From: Syngnathus acus
Taxonomy: Eukaryota; Chordata; Actinopteri; Syngnathiformes; Syngnathidae
Direction: 5' to 3'
NCBI RefSeq assembly: GCF_901709675.1
Contig: NC_051106.1
Location: 9,062,001-9,126,000 of the forward strand
DNA: 64,000 nt
A model generated the notes under the pieces. That model searched no databases, was not told the origin of the DNA, and saw nothing but the letters and a program-made list of their open reading frames with translations. Positions 63,101 to 64,000 of the stretch are shown one piece after another. The translations under genes were made by a program, and so were the position numbers. The number at the start of each line of letters is the position of its first letter. The stretch's first letter is position 1.

Positions 63101-64000
63101 TAAGTACAGGCTTCGCTGTTGCGGCTGTGGTAAGTGCGGTGTATCGTTGGCAGAGAAAAAGCGAGACTAGTAGTAGCTGCTTGTAACCTCTGCATCCCCA
63201 AACCACACATGATCTCCATTAAGGCTCATCTGAAATGTGTTTGCAAGGACAGGAGAGGAGATGGACCCCAGAGGGTTCACTTGGCGCAGTCCAAAGTCTG
63301 TGATGTTCACAGGCTACAAAGCGAGTAGCGGGGAACCAGAACTTTTCTTTTTTTTTCTTTTTTTTTTTACAAGAACACAGTGTTCCGTTGCTCCTCTCCC
63401 TCTGAAGCGTAGCGCCACACACTTATTTCATTCTGGGGTGGAGTCCTTCGTCTCATTTTTGCTTTGCTTTAAAAAGACCACTAGTCCACAGTGAAGCGTG
63501 GAACCCAGATCGGATTGGAGCTTTGACTCATTTGCTTATGCCGGGGGAAACGGGATTTCGCTTCTTGTTAACACAAGGGCAGTGTCTCGGCACAACTGTC
63601 TTTGTGCACGCAGGAGGTGATTATTAAAGAGGAGATGCAAATCCAAGTGCTCACCTGTGAAATGTTGACATAAGCTGGATGCAAACTGTGACGGCCAGCA
63701 AACAAGCAATGTTGCCTCAGGCAAATTAGCAAAGGGAAAGAAAATGGACTGAAGCGGGAATCCTCTTTTTCCTCGTACTTTCCATGACATACGATGACAA
63801 TCTTCTGTACTCCGCTGAGGTTATAATAAAGTTTGCTCAAGCTTCCGTCTGAGGTTAACAGGTTTATTTTGAATAACTGGTTTAGGTAACTAGAAACGCA
63901 TGTGGTGTAAAATGAATGTTGATAACTGGGTGTGAATGGCACAGGAGAGCCATCTCCAATTGTTTATTGAAGTCGTGGCCAATGAATCACGTAGAATGCA

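Overview
The window is vertebrate nuclear DNA, almost certainly from a teleost fish. Its introns are mostly 70-150 bp, all the recognisable genes are fish versions of vertebrate genes, and it carries hAT and LINE remnants of fish type. A compact percomorph-like fish would fit, but no species can be read from the sequence. There is no bacterial, plasmid or CRISPR content.

Layout. Positions 1-5043 (minus) hold the 5' end of erythrocytic beta-spectrin (sptb), which runs off the left edge. A second, alternative first coding exon lies at 3800-4256. Positions 5044-8363 are intergenic plus the stard9 3' UTR. Positions 8364-23494 (minus) hold stard9, a kinesin-3 gene of 27 exons with one 4.4-kb exon; its normal C-terminal lipid-binding START domain is almost entirely missing. 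Positions 24112-30440 (minus) hold cdan1 (codanin-1, 27 exons). Positions 30441-30824 are a 384-bp head-to-head promoter shared with srrm1 (plus, 30825-38263, 16 exons), an SR-repeat splicing co-activator. clic4 (plus, 39563-47956, 6 exons) follows; its first intron carries a hAT element. A gene-poor stretch of about 12.9 kb between clic4 and runx3 (the clic4 3' UTR up to about 49135, then noncoding DNA) leads to the last coding exon of runx3 (minus, 60872-61341). The rest of runx3 lies to the right of the window, and 61342-64000 is intron.

I built every gene model by choosing GT-AG (one GC-AG) junctions by eye. In each complete gene the exon lengths add up to whole codons: stard9 7500 nt, cdan1 3828 nt, srrm1 2478 nt and clic4 759 nt. 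For sptb and runx3 the phases of the visible exons agree. This is a strong internal check on the exon boundaries.

The genes are unrelated housekeeping, cytoskeletal and developmental genes, not an operon-like system. sptb and cdan1 both matter for red cells in vertebrates (membrane skeleton; congenital dyserythropoietic anaemia type I). The order srrm1-clic4-runx3 with orientations +,+,- is as in the mammalian 1p36 block. stard9 and cdan1 are neighbours in mammals (15q15), and sptb is on a third mammalian chromosome. The window therefore joins three mammalian linkage blocks. The most notable observations are the loss of the stard9 START domain, the sptb alternative first exon, the shared cdan1/srrm1 promoter sitting exactly at a synteny junction, and a GC-AG intron in cdan1. 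I saw no evidence of a wholly new biological system.
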